A stretch of DNA of 64,000 nt. It comes from Cyclobacteriaceae bacterium (GTDB lineage: Bacteria > Bacteroidota > Bacteroidia > Cytophagales > Cyclobacteriaceae). The notes under the pieces were generated by a model. It saw nothing but the letters and a program-made list of their open reading frames with translations. It made no database searches and was not told the origin of the DNA. Positions 35,033 through 44,076 of this stretch are shown one piece after another (the stretch's first letter is position 1; each line of letters starts with the position of its first letter). Made by a program: the position numbers and the translations under genes. The stretch is taken from assembly GCA_013141055.1 (NCBI GenBank), contig JABFRS010000002.1, positions 1,302,001 to 1,366,000 of the forward strand, in the 5' to 3' direction.

Positions 35033-36538
35033 ATGAAAGCCATCCTGGCCAGTGAATTCGGATTGCCGGAGCAACTCAAATTATCAGAGACACCCTCACC
35101 TTCTGCCGGAACTGACGAAGTGGTGATCAAAGTGAAAGCATGCGGTGTGAATTTCCCTGACATCCTTATCATTCAAAATAAATATCAATTCAAACCCACG
35201 CTTCCTTTCTCTCCCGGTGGAGAAGTTTCAGGTGAGATTCTGTCCATTGGTGATTCTGTCAAACATTTAAAGAAAGGTGATCGTGTGGTAGCTCTTTGCG
35301 GATGGGGCGGCTTTGCAGAAGAAGTGGCTGTGAAAGCGAATCGTGTATTTCCAATGCCTCCCTCCATGGATTTTATTAATGGGGCTTGCACACTTTATAC
35401 TTATGGGACATCCTATCATGCATTGAAAGATCGTGCTCAGTTAAAATCAGGTGAAACATTATTAGTGTTGGGAGCTGCTGGCGGTGTCGGACTTGCTGCG
35501 GTCGAACTTGGAAAAGTAATGGGTGCCACTGTCATTGCTGCGGCCTCCTCGTCAGATAAACTTTCCGCCTGCAAAGAAAAAGGTGCGGACTTTATCATTG
35601 ATTATGCAAAAGAAGATGTGCGTCAGCGAATTAAGGAGATCACCGGAGAAAAAGGGGTTGATGTTGTTTACGATCCTATTGGAGGTCCCCTAGCCGAATC
35701 AGCTTTGAGATCCATTGCGTGGAAAGGACGATATCTCGTAGTAGGATTTGCTGCAGGAAATATTCCGAATTTTCCGGCCAACCTTGCATTGTTAAAAGGC
35801 TGTTCAATTGTTGGAGTCTTTTGGGGAAGCTTTGCTGAGCGTGAGCCCAAACAAAGTCTTCAGAATTTTGGTGAATTGCTGGGATGGATTCATTCGGGGA
35901 AAATCAAGCAGCACATTCACAAGATCTATTCACTGGAGGATGCTGCGCAGTCACTTCAGGATCTTATTGACCGTAAGGTAAAAGGGAAAGCCGTTGTCAA
36001 AGTTGGCGACTGGACAGAATCAATTGCTCCTCCAGCATCCAGAGCAGAAAAGAAACCCATACAAACTCATAAAAACATTTCTCATCCAATTGTCATCAAA
36101 CTATCTGAAATTAAAAACCACGTTGGACAATCATTAGGCTTCAGTGAGTGGATTACTGTTACTCAGGAGATGATCAACGATTTCGCAAAAGCAACAGGCG
36201 ATCACCAGTGGATTCACGTCGATGTTGAAAAGGCCAAAGGTCTGATGCCGGAAGGAAAAACTATCGCTCATGGATATTTGACCATGTCACTCGCTGCGAG
36301 ATTTTTCTTTGATATGATTGTCATCGAAGGCGCTTCAAGTTCTATTAATTATGGTCTTAATAAAGCAAGGTTTCCGCTCGCTGTTAAAGTTGGAAGCAGA
36401 ATTCGCATGCATGGTGCTATTCAGAATGTTGAAGATATGCCAGGCGGCGGAGCTAAACTTTTTATGGAATGTAAAATGGAACTGGAAGGCGAAGAAAAAC
36501 CGGCTTACATTGGTGAACTAATTACTGCACTATACTGA
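35033..36538 (+). CDS. Fusion: NADPH:quinone oxidoreductase-type MDR plus MaoC hydratase domain
   Basis: In this 501-residue protein residues 1-325 form an MDR quinone/enoyl reductase: GroES-like domain with PFSPGGEVSGEI, nucleotide fold with LGAAGGVGLAAVELGK near 148 and YDPIGGPLAESALR. A linker of about 25 residues (SIAPPASRAEKKP) leads to a MaoC/NodN-type hot-dog domain (about 353-501) with FAKATGDHQWIHVDVEKA (catalytic Asp/His near 390-395) and AHGYLTMSLAARF. Both halves look complete. These enzymes are normally separate. The gene leads an operon with an SDR and an acyl-CoA dehydrogenase, which supports acyl-CoA hydration and reduction. The substrate is unknown. Confidence 0.9.
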   Translation: MKAILASEFGLPEQLKLSETPSPSAGTDEVVIKVKACGVNFPDILIIQNKYQFKPTLPFSPGGEVSGEILSIGDSVKHLKKGDRVVALCGWGGFAEEVAVKANRVFPMPPSMDFINGACTLYTYGTSYHALKDRAQLKSGETLLVLGAAGGVGLAAVELGKVMGATVIAAASSSDKLSACKEKGADFIIDYAKEDVRQRIKEITGEKGVDVVYDPIGGPLAESALRSIAWKGRYLVVGFAAGNIPNFPANLALLKGCSIVGVFWGSFAEREPKQSLQNFGELLGWIHSGKIKQHIHKIYSLEDAAQSLQDLIDRKVKGKAVVKVGDWTESIAPPASRAEKKPIQTHKNISHPIVIKLSEIKNHVGQSLGFSEWITVTQEMINDFAKATGDHQWIHVDVEKAKGLMPEGKTIAHGYLTMSLAARFFFDMIVIEGASSSINYGLNKARFPLAVKVGSRIRMHGAIQNVEDMPGGGAKLFMECKMELEGEEKPAYIGELITALY

Positions 36539-36554
36539 TCTAATAAAAATTATT

Positions 36555-37292
36555 ATGAGACTAAAAGATAAAGTTGCAATTGTAACAGGAGGAGCCTCAG
36601 GGATCGGCCTTGCTACGGTGAAAACATTTGTTCGCGAAGGCGCGAAAGTTATGATCTGGGATCTTTCCAGCAAAGGAGATGAAGTAGCCAGTCAGCTGAC
36701 AAAAGAAGGGCACACTGTTTCATTCTCCAAAGTTTCTGTTGGTGATAAGGATCAGGTTGACAAAGCCATGGCCTCTGCGAAAGCAAAGTTCGGTCGTATC
36801 GACATCCTCATCAACAATGCAGGCATTACCAAAGACAGAACTTTATTAAAGATGTCTAAAGAAGAATGGGATGATGTTATCTCTGTGAATTTAACAGGAG
36901 TATTTAATTGCACACAGGCCGTAGCGCCCATCATGAAGGATCAGAACTACGGACGCATTGTCTCTGCCTCTTCCAACGTTGCTATCCGTGGTAATTATGG
37001 TCAAACCAACTATGTGGCTACAAAAGCTGCCATTATCGGAATGGTGAAAGTGTGGGCGCTTGAGCTTGGAAAATTTGGGGTGACTGCAAATTGCATTGCT
37101 CCAGGGTTCATTGAAACTGCAATGACTGATGCAATCCCGGGTGACGTTCGCAAGCAAATGGTTGCTCACATCCCCGCTGGAAGATGGGGACAACCGCAAG
37201 ACATTGCAAATGGATATTTATACCTGGCGTCCGATGAAGCATCTTTTGTCAATGGCATTTGCCTGACCATTGATGGCGGAGCAGCGCGATAG
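36555..37292 (+). CDS. SDR-family 3-oxoacyl reductase (FabG/PhaB-like)
   Basis: The 245-residue Rossmann enzyme has the cofactor motif TGGASGIG (about 12-19), NNAG near 90, a catalytic Ser in SASSN and the pair Tyr-x-x-x-Lys (YVATK, about 152-156). It matches FabG or acetoacetyl-CoA reductase proteins that reduce 3-oxoacyl-CoA/ACP to the (R)-3-hydroxy form, or the reverse. This fits the stereochemistry of a MaoC-type (R)-hydratase encoded just upstream. It lies 16 bases after the fusion gene and 38 before the dehydrogenase. Confidence 0.9.
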   Translation: MRLKDKVAIVTGGASGIGLATVKTFVREGAKVMIWDLSSKGDEVASQLTKEGHTVSFSKVSVGDKDQVDKAMASAKAKFGRIDILINNAGITKDRTLLKMSKEEWDDVISVNLTGVFNCTQAVAPIMKDQNYGRIVSASSNVAIRGNYGQTNYVATKAAIIGMVKVWALELGKFGVTANCIAPGFIETAMTDAIPGDVRKQMVAHIPAGRWGQPQDIANGYLYLASDEASFVNGICLTIDGGAAR

Positions 37293-37330
37293 ATTAAGAA
37301 GATTAAGTAATAGTAAATTAAATATCAGAA

Positions 37331-39136
37331 ATGGGTCGTTACACTAGCATGGAAAATCTGAAGTTTTTGCTTCAGGAAGTTCACAATCTGAATGAGCTGT
37401 TTTCATTTGAAAAATTCTCACACCTCAACTGGGAACAATCATGGATGATCCTGGAGTCCGCAAAACTTTTAGCAGATCGTGATATGGCTCCATGGTTCCG
37501 TGAAATGGATCAACAGCCTGCAACTTATGATGGAAAAGGCGGTGTAAGAACGCATCCTCAATTAAAAAATATCATCAAGCATGCTGCTGAACAAGGTTGG
37601 ATAGGCGGAGCAGCAAAGTTTGAACATGGAGGACTTCAGCTTCCAATGATGGTTTACTTTGGGGCACAGCAGATCTTTCAATCGGCCAACAATGCTTGCC
37701 AGGGATACTGGGGTCTTTCAGCAGGTGCCGCTGCCCTGATTACAAGCTTTGGAACTGAGGAACAGATAAAAACATTTGTCCCCCGAGTATACGAAGGAGA
37801 TTGGCAGGCAACAATGGCGCTGACCGAACCTCAGGCTGGAAGTTCACTCACAGATATTGTCACGAGCGCAAGTCCATCAAGTGATGGCCTTTATAAGATC
37901 AAAGGGCAAAAAATATTTATATCGGGCGGACAGCATGATGCCTGCGATAACTTTATCCATCTCACGCTTGCGAGAATTGAAGGAGCACCTGCAGGGGTAA
38001 AAGGAATTTCACTTTTCATCATACCAAAATTCTGGCCTGAGAAAGATGGCTCGCTTACTCCTAATGACGTATTCTGTGCAGGAGATTTTCAAAAGATGGG
38101 ACAGAAAGGATACTCGACCACTCATTTAGTTTTCGGAGATGAAGGTAAATGTAAAGGCTGGTTGCTGGGAGAACCTCATAAAGGGCTCTCTTACATGTTT
38201 CAAATGATGAATGAAGCCCGTATCAGTGTTGGCATGGGAGCCGCATCGGTTGCTATGGCTGCCTATCAGGCATCATTGGAATATGCAAATGAGCGTCCAC
38301 AAGGAAGACTTATCAGTGAAAAAGATCCATTGAAGCCGCCAACCCTGATCATCAACCATCCTGATGTTCAAAGAATGCTATTGACACAGAAGTCAATTGC
38401 CGAAGGAGCTTTGTCGTTGGTAACAGAATGCAATCGCCTGTATGATATTTCTCATGCGACAAAAGATGATTCTCAGCACGATGCCTGGCTCCTGTTGGAA
38501 ATACTTACACCCATTGTGAAAACGTATTCATCTGAACAAGGAAGTCGCGCAGCAGCACTTGCGATACAAACACTGGGAGGTTATGGATTCACAACTGATT
38601 TTCCAGTGCAGCAACATTACCGCGATTTGAAGATCACCTCCCTTTATGAAGGAACCACTGGGATACAATCACTGGATCTGTTGGGAAGAAAAGTTTCTAT
38701 GGAGAAAGGTAAAGCTTTGCAGATCTTATTAACCGAAATGACCAATACTATCTCTAAAGCAAACGTTTATCCGGCTCTTGCCTCCTATGCTGCAGCTCTT
38801 CAGGAGGAAGTGAAGAGAACTCAAAAAGTCCTGACCCACGTGGGTTCGATCGCTGCTAAAGGAGAAATTGATCAATCTCTTTCCGATGCAACGATCTTTA
38901 TGGAAATGATTAGTTATTCGGTAATTGCATGGCAATGGCTTAAGCAGGCAGTTGTTGCTTATCAACATTTGCAATCATCTGATTATTCTCTTCAGACAAA
39001 AGAATTCTATGAAGGCAAAGTTCATACGATGAAATTTTTCTTCCGCTATGAATTGCCCCATGCAGAGGCGTGTGCCAAGACGATAATGGATCGTGAATAC
39101 CTCACCAACTTGAAAAATCATTCGTTATTTCAATGA
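37331..39136 (+). CDS. Acyl-CoA dehydrogenase, DmdC-like 600-residue type
   Basis: The 601-residue flavoprotein has an acyl-CoA dehydrogenase N-terminal helical domain (about 40-160), middle beta domain with MALTEPQAGSSLTDI near 170, and C-terminal helical domain. The catalytic glutamate is in LYEGTTGIQSLDLLGRK near residue 440. The long form with this motif resembles DmdC-like (methylthiopropionyl-CoA) and related dehydrogenases that transfer electrons to ETF. It provides the enoyl-CoA for the MaoC domain encoded two genes upstream. Exact substrate unknown. Confidence 0.9.
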   Translation: MGRYTSMENLKFLLQEVHNLNELFSFEKFSHLNWEQSWMILESAKLLADRDMAPWFREMDQQPATYDGKGGVRTHPQLKNIIKHAAEQGWIGGAAKFEHGGLQLPMMVYFGAQQIFQSANNACQGYWGLSAGAAALITSFGTEEQIKTFVPRVYEGDWQATMALTEPQAGSSLTDIVTSASPSSDGLYKIKGQKIFISGGQHDACDNFIHLTLARIEGAPAGVKGISLFIIPKFWPEKDGSLTPNDVFCAGDFQKMGQKGYSTTHLVFGDEGKCKGWLLGEPHKGLSYMFQMMNEARISVGMGAASVAMAAYQASLEYANERPQGRLISEKDPLKPPTLIINHPDVQRMLLTQKSIAEGALSLVTECNRLYDISHATKDDSQHDAWLLLEILTPIVKTYSSEQGSRAAALAIQTLGGYGFTTDFPVQQHYRDLKITSLYEGTTGIQSLDLLGRKVSMEKGKALQILLTEMTNTISKANVYPALASYAAALQEEVKRTQKVLTHVGSIAAKGEIDQSLSDATIFMEMISYSVIAWQWLKQAVVAYQHLQSSDYSLQTKEFYEGKVHTMKFFFRYELPHAEACAKTIMDREYLTNLKNHSLFQ

Positions 39137-39171
39137 CAAGAAGGAATACTAAATTTTGAAATCCAAAGAGC

Positions 39172-39804
39172 ATGAAATTTCTAACAGATTTTATATCCCC
39201 TGAAAACAAAGAGAAGGCTGGCTATACAATTGTGATTATATCATCGCTCGCTATCCTTAGCTGGTTTGTCACTTCCATTGATTCTGATTGGCAAAATGGG
39301 CCGGTCTACCTAGCATACTTATGGATAGGCGTCCCGGCAGCATTATTCTATGGACTGTCTTTACTGATTGCGCCCAATCCGGTGAGTCCTACAGAAGCTA
39401 AAACCATGAGAAAAGGAATGATCTTGGTATATCTTGTCTTCGCTCTCATTAATGCAATAATCATTGTCATCGCACACATTTATATGAAAAGAGATGTGTC
39501 AAGTCACTTCGGTCCTTATGCTCCTTATACCATTGTTCTTGCTCTCGCCAGCTATGCATATTGCTATTTGAAGTACATTAGAAATGCACAGTATACCGCT
39601 GGAGTGTCTGTGGCTATACCTATCCTGTTCTTGCTCGGAATGGTCTTTGGTTCATTAGGAGCCATTGCTCTTTACAACAACTTTGTCCTTGGAACTCCGA
39701 TTTATAGCAATGGCACCAACGCGATGTACAACACCATGGGCTTGTTCATCTTTGTATCATTGGGATTCTGGTTATTTTCCGCCACTAAAGATTCCAGAAA
39801 GTAG
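39172..39804 (+). CDS. Six-helix membrane protein, unknown
   Basis: The 210-residue protein has six predicted helices (about 18-37, 43-63, 80-102, 112-130, 140-162 and 180-200). It starts MKFLTDFISPENKEKAG, with no signal peptide cleavage. I recognise no family or catalytic residue. It lies 35 bases after the acyl-CoA dehydrogenase gene, so it may be the last member of that transcription unit. Confidence 0.7.
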   Translation: MKFLTDFISPENKEKAGYTIVIISSLAILSWFVTSIDSDWQNGPVYLAYLWIGVPAALFYGLSLLIAPNPVSPTEAKTMRKGMILVYLVFALINAIIIVIAHIYMKRDVSSHFGPYAPYTIVLALASYAYCYLKYIRNAQYTAGVSVAIPILFLLGMVFGSLGAIALYNNFVLGTPIYSNGTNAMYNTMGLFIFVSLGFWLFSATKDSRK

Positions 39805-39848
39805 GAGCCACATTCAGTTTCTGATTCTAGTTCATTAAACCAATTTCG

Positions 39849-39902
39849 GCCATTTTGTCTTTTATTCCCGACAAAATATTCGATAAGTAGCCATTTTGTC
39901 TT
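39849..39902 (+). promoter_or_regulatory. Repeated GCCATTTTGTCTT motif upstream of hsp20
   Basis: GCCATTTTGTCTT occurs twice in direct orientation (39849-39861 and 39890-39902), 41 bases apart. An inverted GACAAAAT (39870-39877) lies between them and forms a perfect ATTTTGTC/GACAAAAT palindrome with the first copy. Placement before a heat-shock gene suggests a stress regulator site. No identical site is seen elsewhere in the window. Confidence 0.6.
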
Positions 39903-39928
39903 AAAAAATGAGTGAAAATCCTTTTGGT

Positions 39929-39954
39929 ACGGATTTCCCTATAAGGGTATCCGT
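39929..39954 (+). promoter_or_regulatory. Hairpin between the repeats and hsp20
   Basis: ACGGAT (39929-39934) pairs with ATCCGT (39949-39954), and inside it CCCT (39937-39940) with AGGG (39944-39947) around a 3-base loop. It ends 38 bases before the hsp20 ATG. If transcribed it is a stable leader hairpin; if not, it is a DNA palindrome. Confidence 0.6.
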
Positions 39955-39992
39955 ATTCAAAAATTGATCATCAAACCAAAAAAATTAAAATT

Positions 39993-40421
39993 ATGAGCAT
40001 AGTAAGATACAGAGGTAACGAATATGTACCGACCTCATTCAGCAGTCTGATCGACGGATTATTCAATGAAACAATGACTAAATCTGGCGGAAGTGTTTTC
40101 GTGCCGAAAGTTGACATTATCGAAAACGAAACCTCCTATGAGTTGCATGTCGCAGCTCCTGGTTTAAGCAAGGAAGATTTCAACATTGAAGTGAATGACA
40201 ATTTATTGACTGTAAGTGGTGAGCGTAAGTTCAACAATGAGAAGAAAGACAAGAACTATCATTCCATTGAGACCAGCTACGGTGCATTCAAGCGTTCATT
40301 TTCACTACCTGAAAATGTAGACAGCACAAAGATTAACGCGAAATACAACAATGGTATTCTCGAATTGACAGTGCCAAAAGACGAGAAGAAGGCCCTGAAA
40401 CAAACCATTAAGGTCAGCTAA
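39993..40421 (+). CDS. Small heat-shock protein Hsp20/alpha-crystallin
   Basis: The 142-residue protein is a single alpha-crystallin domain with short tails. Strands start at FVPKVDIIENETSYELHVAA (about 35-54); the family motif PGLSKEDFNIEV is intact, and the C-terminal GILELTVPKDEKK is typical. The IxI/V tail motif is present in weak form (TIKVS). It forms oligomers that hold unfolded proteins. It is preceded by repeated motifs and a hairpin and followed by a terminator. Confidence 0.95.
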   Translation: MSIVRYRGNEYVPTSFSSLIDGLFNETMTKSGGSVFVPKVDIIENETSYELHVAAPGLSKEDFNIEVNDNLLTVSGERKFNNEKKDKNYHSIETSYGAFKRSFSLPENVDSTKINAKYNNGILELTVPKDEKKALKQTIKVS

Positions 40422-40448
40422 GAATTTTTTTTGTAGGGGTGTGGGGTT

Positions 40449-40477
40449 AGGGCGTTCCGGAAACGGGCGCCCTTTTT
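40449..40477 (+). terminator. Terminator after hsp20
   Basis: AGGGCG (40449-40454) pairs with CGCCCT (40468-40473), followed by five T (40473-40477). Confidence 0.75.
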
Positions 40478-40496
40478 CATGCCTTTCTCCTGCGGA

Positions 40497-40504
40497 TATT
40501 TTTG
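40497..40504 (+). promoter_or_regulatory. -7 element of the htrA promoter
   Basis: TATTTTTG (40497-40504) matches TAnnTTTG exactly and ends 16 bases before the preferred ATG at 40521. This supports the later start over one at 40479, which would lie upstream of the box. Confidence 0.6.
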
Positions 40505-40520
40505 TGCTAACTTTCCAACC

Positions 40521-41948
40521 ATGAAGCGCTTTCTTATCATTCTTGTAGTCCTGGTTGCAGCGTTTATTGGAGCCGTAACAGGCGTTATTCTTACGCTCCG
40601 TTTTGTAGATCGTGCACCTGAATATACATCCATTGAACAGCATCAGAATCTTACCCTTGCGGGAATGAAGCCTGATTCGTCGCGGAAAATTTCAGTCGGA
40701 ACAAATTTTGAATATGCTGCTAAAATGATCACTCCTGCTGTGGTTCACATCAGCATTGTATATGGTGCTGGTGATTTCAGTTTGAATCCTCTTGAACTCT
40801 ATCGTCCACAAACTCATTCATCAGGATCGGGAGTGATCATTTCTGATGACGGTTACATCGTAACCAATAACCACGTCATTGAAGATGCAACGAATGTGGA
40901 GATCGAGATGAATGACAATCAAAGTTTTTATGCAAAAGTAGTTGGGCGTGATCCCAGCACTGATCTCGCATTGTTAAAAATCAAAGCAAAAAATCTTCCA
41001 TTCATCAGATATGGAAATTCTGACTCGGTGGTGCCGGGAGAATGGGTACTGGCCGTGGGCAATCCTTTTGATCTTAACTCGACTGTTACAGCAGGTATCG
41101 TCAGCGCAAAGGCAAGAAATATTGGAATACTTCGCGATCGGAATAATCTTCAGGTGGAATCTTTCATCCAGACGGATGCTGCTGTTAATCCCGGCAATAG
41201 CGGAGGAGCATTGGTAAATCTTAAAGGGGAATTAGTGGGCATTAATTCAGCAATTGCTACTGCTACGGGAAGCTATTCGGGATATTCTTTTGCGATTCCC
41301 AGCAATCTCGTCAAGAAAATCGTTGATGATCTTTTGGAATTCGGTAAAGTACAGCGCGGACTTCTGGGTGTCCAGATCGTGGATGTCACTTCGCGCGTTG
41401 CTGAATCTGAACATCTCGATGTACTTCGCGGAATTTTTGTGACAAGAGTAAATGAGGGTAGTGCCGCAAGTTCATCGGGTATTGAGGCTGGTGATGTTAT
41501 TGTTGGCATTGATGGCAATCCGGTGGGCGGAGTTTCTGAACTTCAGGAGATGGTTGCCCGTCATCGTCCCGGTCACAGCATTAAAGTTACCTACCGCAGA
41601 GGTGGTCAGGAGAAAACCGTCAGTACTATTCTGAAAAATTATGAAGGAATATCCTCCATCGCGAGAGAACCGGTTATTTATGAAATGGAGGGAGCAACGT
41701 TGGAAGACATCAGCTATTCCGAACTAACGAAGAGAAGTATAGATGGCGGCGTGCTGGTGAGAAAACTGGAAGTGGGCAAATGGAAAAAGTCCGGAATGAA
41801 AGAAAACTTCATCATTACGCATATTGACAAAGTCTCCATTGATAATGTTACCGACCTCAATCGTGTTATGTCATATAAAGACGGTGGCGTGCTGGTGGAA
41901 GGAATTTATAAAGATGGAACTAAAGGGGTCTATGGATTGGAGTGGTGA
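40521..41948 (+). CDS. Periplasmic HtrA/Deg serine protease with two PDZ domains
   Basis: Starting at ATG 40521 gives 475 residues with an N-terminal membrane anchor (MKRFLIILVVLVAAFIGAVT). The trypsin-like domain has His118 (NNHVIED), Asp148 (STDLALL) and Ser227 (GNSGGAL). Two PDZ-like domains follow (about 285-375 and 395-470, the first with GIFVTRVNEGSAASSSGIEAGDVI). It degrades or refolds misfolded envelope proteins. It lies behind hsp20 but has a separate promoter and a terminator in between. Confidence 0.93.
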   Translation: MKRFLIILVVLVAAFIGAVTGVILTLRFVDRAPEYTSIEQHQNLTLAGMKPDSSRKISVGTNFEYAAKMITPAVVHISIVYGAGDFSLNPLELYRPQTHSSGSGVIISDDGYIVTNNHVIEDATNVEIEMNDNQSFYAKVVGRDPSTDLALLKIKAKNLPFIRYGNSDSVVPGEWVLAVGNPFDLNSTVTAGIVSAKARNIGILRDRNNLQVESFIQTDAAVNPGNSGGALVNLKGELVGINSAIATATGSYSGYSFAIPSNLVKKIVDDLLEFGKVQRGLLGVQIVDVTSRVAESEHLDVLRGIFVTRVNEGSAASSSGIEAGDVIVGIDGNPVGGVSELQEMVARHRPGHSIKVTYRRGGQEKTVSTILKNYEGISSIAREPVIYEMEGATLEDISYSELTKRSIDGGVLVRKLEVGKWKKSGMKENFIITHIDKVSIDNVTDLNRVMSYKDGGVLVEGIYKDGTKGVYGLEW

Positions 41949-42034
41949 GAGTCGCGTCTGTTGACACTGATCATCCCAAACTATCAGATTATTAATCAAG
42001 TAAAATATAATCAATTTCTGATTCTCATAGTCTT

Positions 42035-43567
42035 ATGGAAATAAAAAAAGTGCTCTCCCATCTTGGCATCAAAGCGTCTAATGCCGGAGTATCAACTGGT
42101 ACAAAATGGATAAAAACTTCAGGGCCTGTAATTAAATCTTATTCTCCGGTTGACGGACAATTGATTGGGTCTGTCAGAAGTGCAGATCAGAAATCGTTTA
42201 ATAAGATAGTTGAAACAGCTTCCAAAGCATTTCTGAAATGGAGAATGGTTCCTGCACCGAAACGTGGTGAAGTTGTCAGGCAAATCGGAGACGCATTACG
42301 GCAGTCAAAAGAAGAGCTGGGAATGCTGGTGTCGTATGAGATGGGTAAATCCTATCAGGAGGGTCTGGGTGAAGTTCAGGAGATGATTGATATCTGCGAT
42401 TTTGCGGTTGGACTTTCGCGACAGCTTAATGGATTAACCATGCATTCAGAAAGACCCCTGCACAGAATGTATGAACAATATCATCCGCTGGGAATTGTTG
42501 GAATTATCTCCGCTTTCAATTTCCCGGTTGCGGTATGGTCGTGGAACAGCATGCTTGCGTGGGTGTGCGGAGATACGTGTATCTGGAAGCCATCTGAGAA
42601 AACTCCATTGTGCAGTATTGCCTGTCAGAATATTATATCCAAAGTCTTTGCGAAGAATAATGTACCGGAAGGGGTTTCATGCCTCGTCAATGGAGATTAC
42701 AGAGTAGGACAATGGATGTCATCCCATGAAGACATTCCTTTGGTCTCAGCAACGGGTTCGGTAAGAATGGGAAAAGTCGTTGCAAAAACTGTAAGCGAAC
42801 GCCTTGGAAGACCATTGATGGAACTTGGTGGAAACAATGCAATTATCATCAGCGAGCATGCCAATCTTGATATTGCAATTCGTGGGGCAGTGTTCGGAGC
42901 TGTAGGAACCGCAGGACAACGCTGCACCTCCACACGAAGATTAATAGTCCACGAAAAGATCTATGACTCTGTTAAGCAGCGTTTGAAAAAAGTTTATGGA
43001 CAGCTGAAGATCGGAAATCCCCTCTCCACTGAGAATCATGTCGGCCCGCTAATTGACAAGCTTGCGGTGAAATCTTACAACGAGGCATTAAAAAAAATAA
43101 AGTCACAGGGAGGAAAAATACTCGTAGAAGGCGGCGTGCTTTCAGGAAAGGGCTATGAATCCGGGTGTTATGTTCGTCCAGCTATCGCAGAAGTGAAGAA
43201 TAAATTTGACATCGTACAACAGGAGACATTCGCTCCCATACTTTACTTGATCAAATACAAAACTCTGGATGAAGCTGTTGGATATCAGAATGGCGTTCGA
43301 CAAGGGCTTTCATCAGCATTGATGACTACGAATCTGCAGGAAATGGAGAAATTCCTTTCACAGGCAGGAAGTGATTGTGGTATCGCCAATGTCAACATCG
43401 GCACTTCTGGTGCGGAAATTGGAGGAGCCTTTGGCGGAGAAAAGGAAACGGGAGGCGGAAGGGAGTCAGGTTCAGATGCATGGAAAGTTTATATGCGCCG
43501 ACAGACCAATACGATCAACTACGGGAGCAATCTACCACTGGCTCAGGGCATCAAATTTGACATTTGA
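42035..43567 (+). CDS. ALDH7-type aldehyde dehydrogenase (aminoadipate semialdehyde dehydrogenase-like)
   Basis: The 510-residue protein has catalytic Cys297 (GQRCTSTRRL), Glu in MELGGNNA near residue 265 and NAD motif ATGSVRMGK. The late segment GGEKETGGGRESGSDAWKVY is the ALDH7/antiquitin signature. It should oxidise alpha-aminoadipate semialdehyde (in equilibrium with piperideine-6-carboxylate) in lysine degradation, though related aldehydes are possible. No lysine aminotransferase is adjacent. It is monocistronic. Confidence 0.9.
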   Translation: MEIKKVLSHLGIKASNAGVSTGTKWIKTSGPVIKSYSPVDGQLIGSVRSADQKSFNKIVETASKAFLKWRMVPAPKRGEVVRQIGDALRQSKEELGMLVSYEMGKSYQEGLGEVQEMIDICDFAVGLSRQLNGLTMHSERPLHRMYEQYHPLGIVGIISAFNFPVAVWSWNSMLAWVCGDTCIWKPSEKTPLCSIACQNIISKVFAKNNVPEGVSCLVNGDYRVGQWMSSHEDIPLVSATGSVRMGKVVAKTVSERLGRPLMELGGNNAIIISEHANLDIAIRGAVFGAVGTAGQRCTSTRRLIVHEKIYDSVKQRLKKVYGQLKIGNPLSTENHVGPLIDKLAVKSYNEALKKIKSQGGKILVEGGVLSGKGYESGCYVRPAIAEVKNKFDIVQQETFAPILYLIKYKTLDEAVGYQNGVRQGLSSALMTTNLQEMEKFLSQAGSDCGIANVNIGTSGAEIGGAFGGEKETGGGRESGSDAWKVYMRRQTNTINYGSNLPLAQGIKFDI

Positions 43568-43661
43568 CAGGATCAGTAAAAGCCTGGTACACAAAGCAAG
43601 TAGCCAAGGGCTTTTGTAATTCACGATCTACCGACTAACTTAGAGGGCCTTAAAAATAGCT

Positions 43662-44069
43662 ATGCAACCTAAAAAATACCGGTCGGTCATGTTGATTGAC
43701 GACAACGAGATTGATAATCTCATCAATCAAAAAATGATCGAATCGGCTTCTATCACAGAGCATATTTATGTGCATACCGGAGCGAAAAGCGCTATCGAAT
43801 TTTTACGCAACATGGAAAAACTTGATCTGGCAGATAAAGTTTTGCCGGACGTCATTTTCCTCGATATTGACATGCCCTTAATGGATGGATTTCAGTTTCT
43901 CGATGAGTTTGAGAAACTGTCTTCTTCGACAAAAAAGAAATCAAAAATTGTGATGCTTACTTCTTCGATCAATCCACAGGATTTCAACCGGTCCAAGAAA
44001 TATCTAAACGTAAAACTCTATCTCAACAAGCCGTTGAATCACGAGAGCATCTTAGCATTGAACATTTAA
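43662..44069 (+). CDS. Single-domain response regulator
   Basis: The 135-residue protein is one receiver domain: acidic pair in LIDDNEIDN, phospho-acceptor Asp in FLDIDMPLMDGFQFL (about residue 68), Ser/Thr in MLTSSINPQD and Lys in YLNKPLN. The IDDNEIDNLINQKMIE start is typical of the Bacteroidota Rcp1-like stand-alone receivers that act in phosphorelays without DNA binding. No kinase is adjacent; the partner is unknown. Confidence 0.92.
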   Translation: MQPKKYRSVMLIDDNEIDNLINQKMIESASITEHIYVHTGAKSAIEFLRNMEKLDLADKVLPDVIFLDIDMPLMDGFQFLDEFEKLSSSTKKKSKIVMLTSSINPQDFNRSKKYLNVKLYLNKPLNHESILALNI

Positions 44070-44076
44070 TTGGTAA

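Noticed and set aside
36318..36521. Short frame inside the MaoC domain that might show two separate genes
   Set aside because: It is a shadow frame; the fusion frame runs uninterrupted through the linker and both domains.
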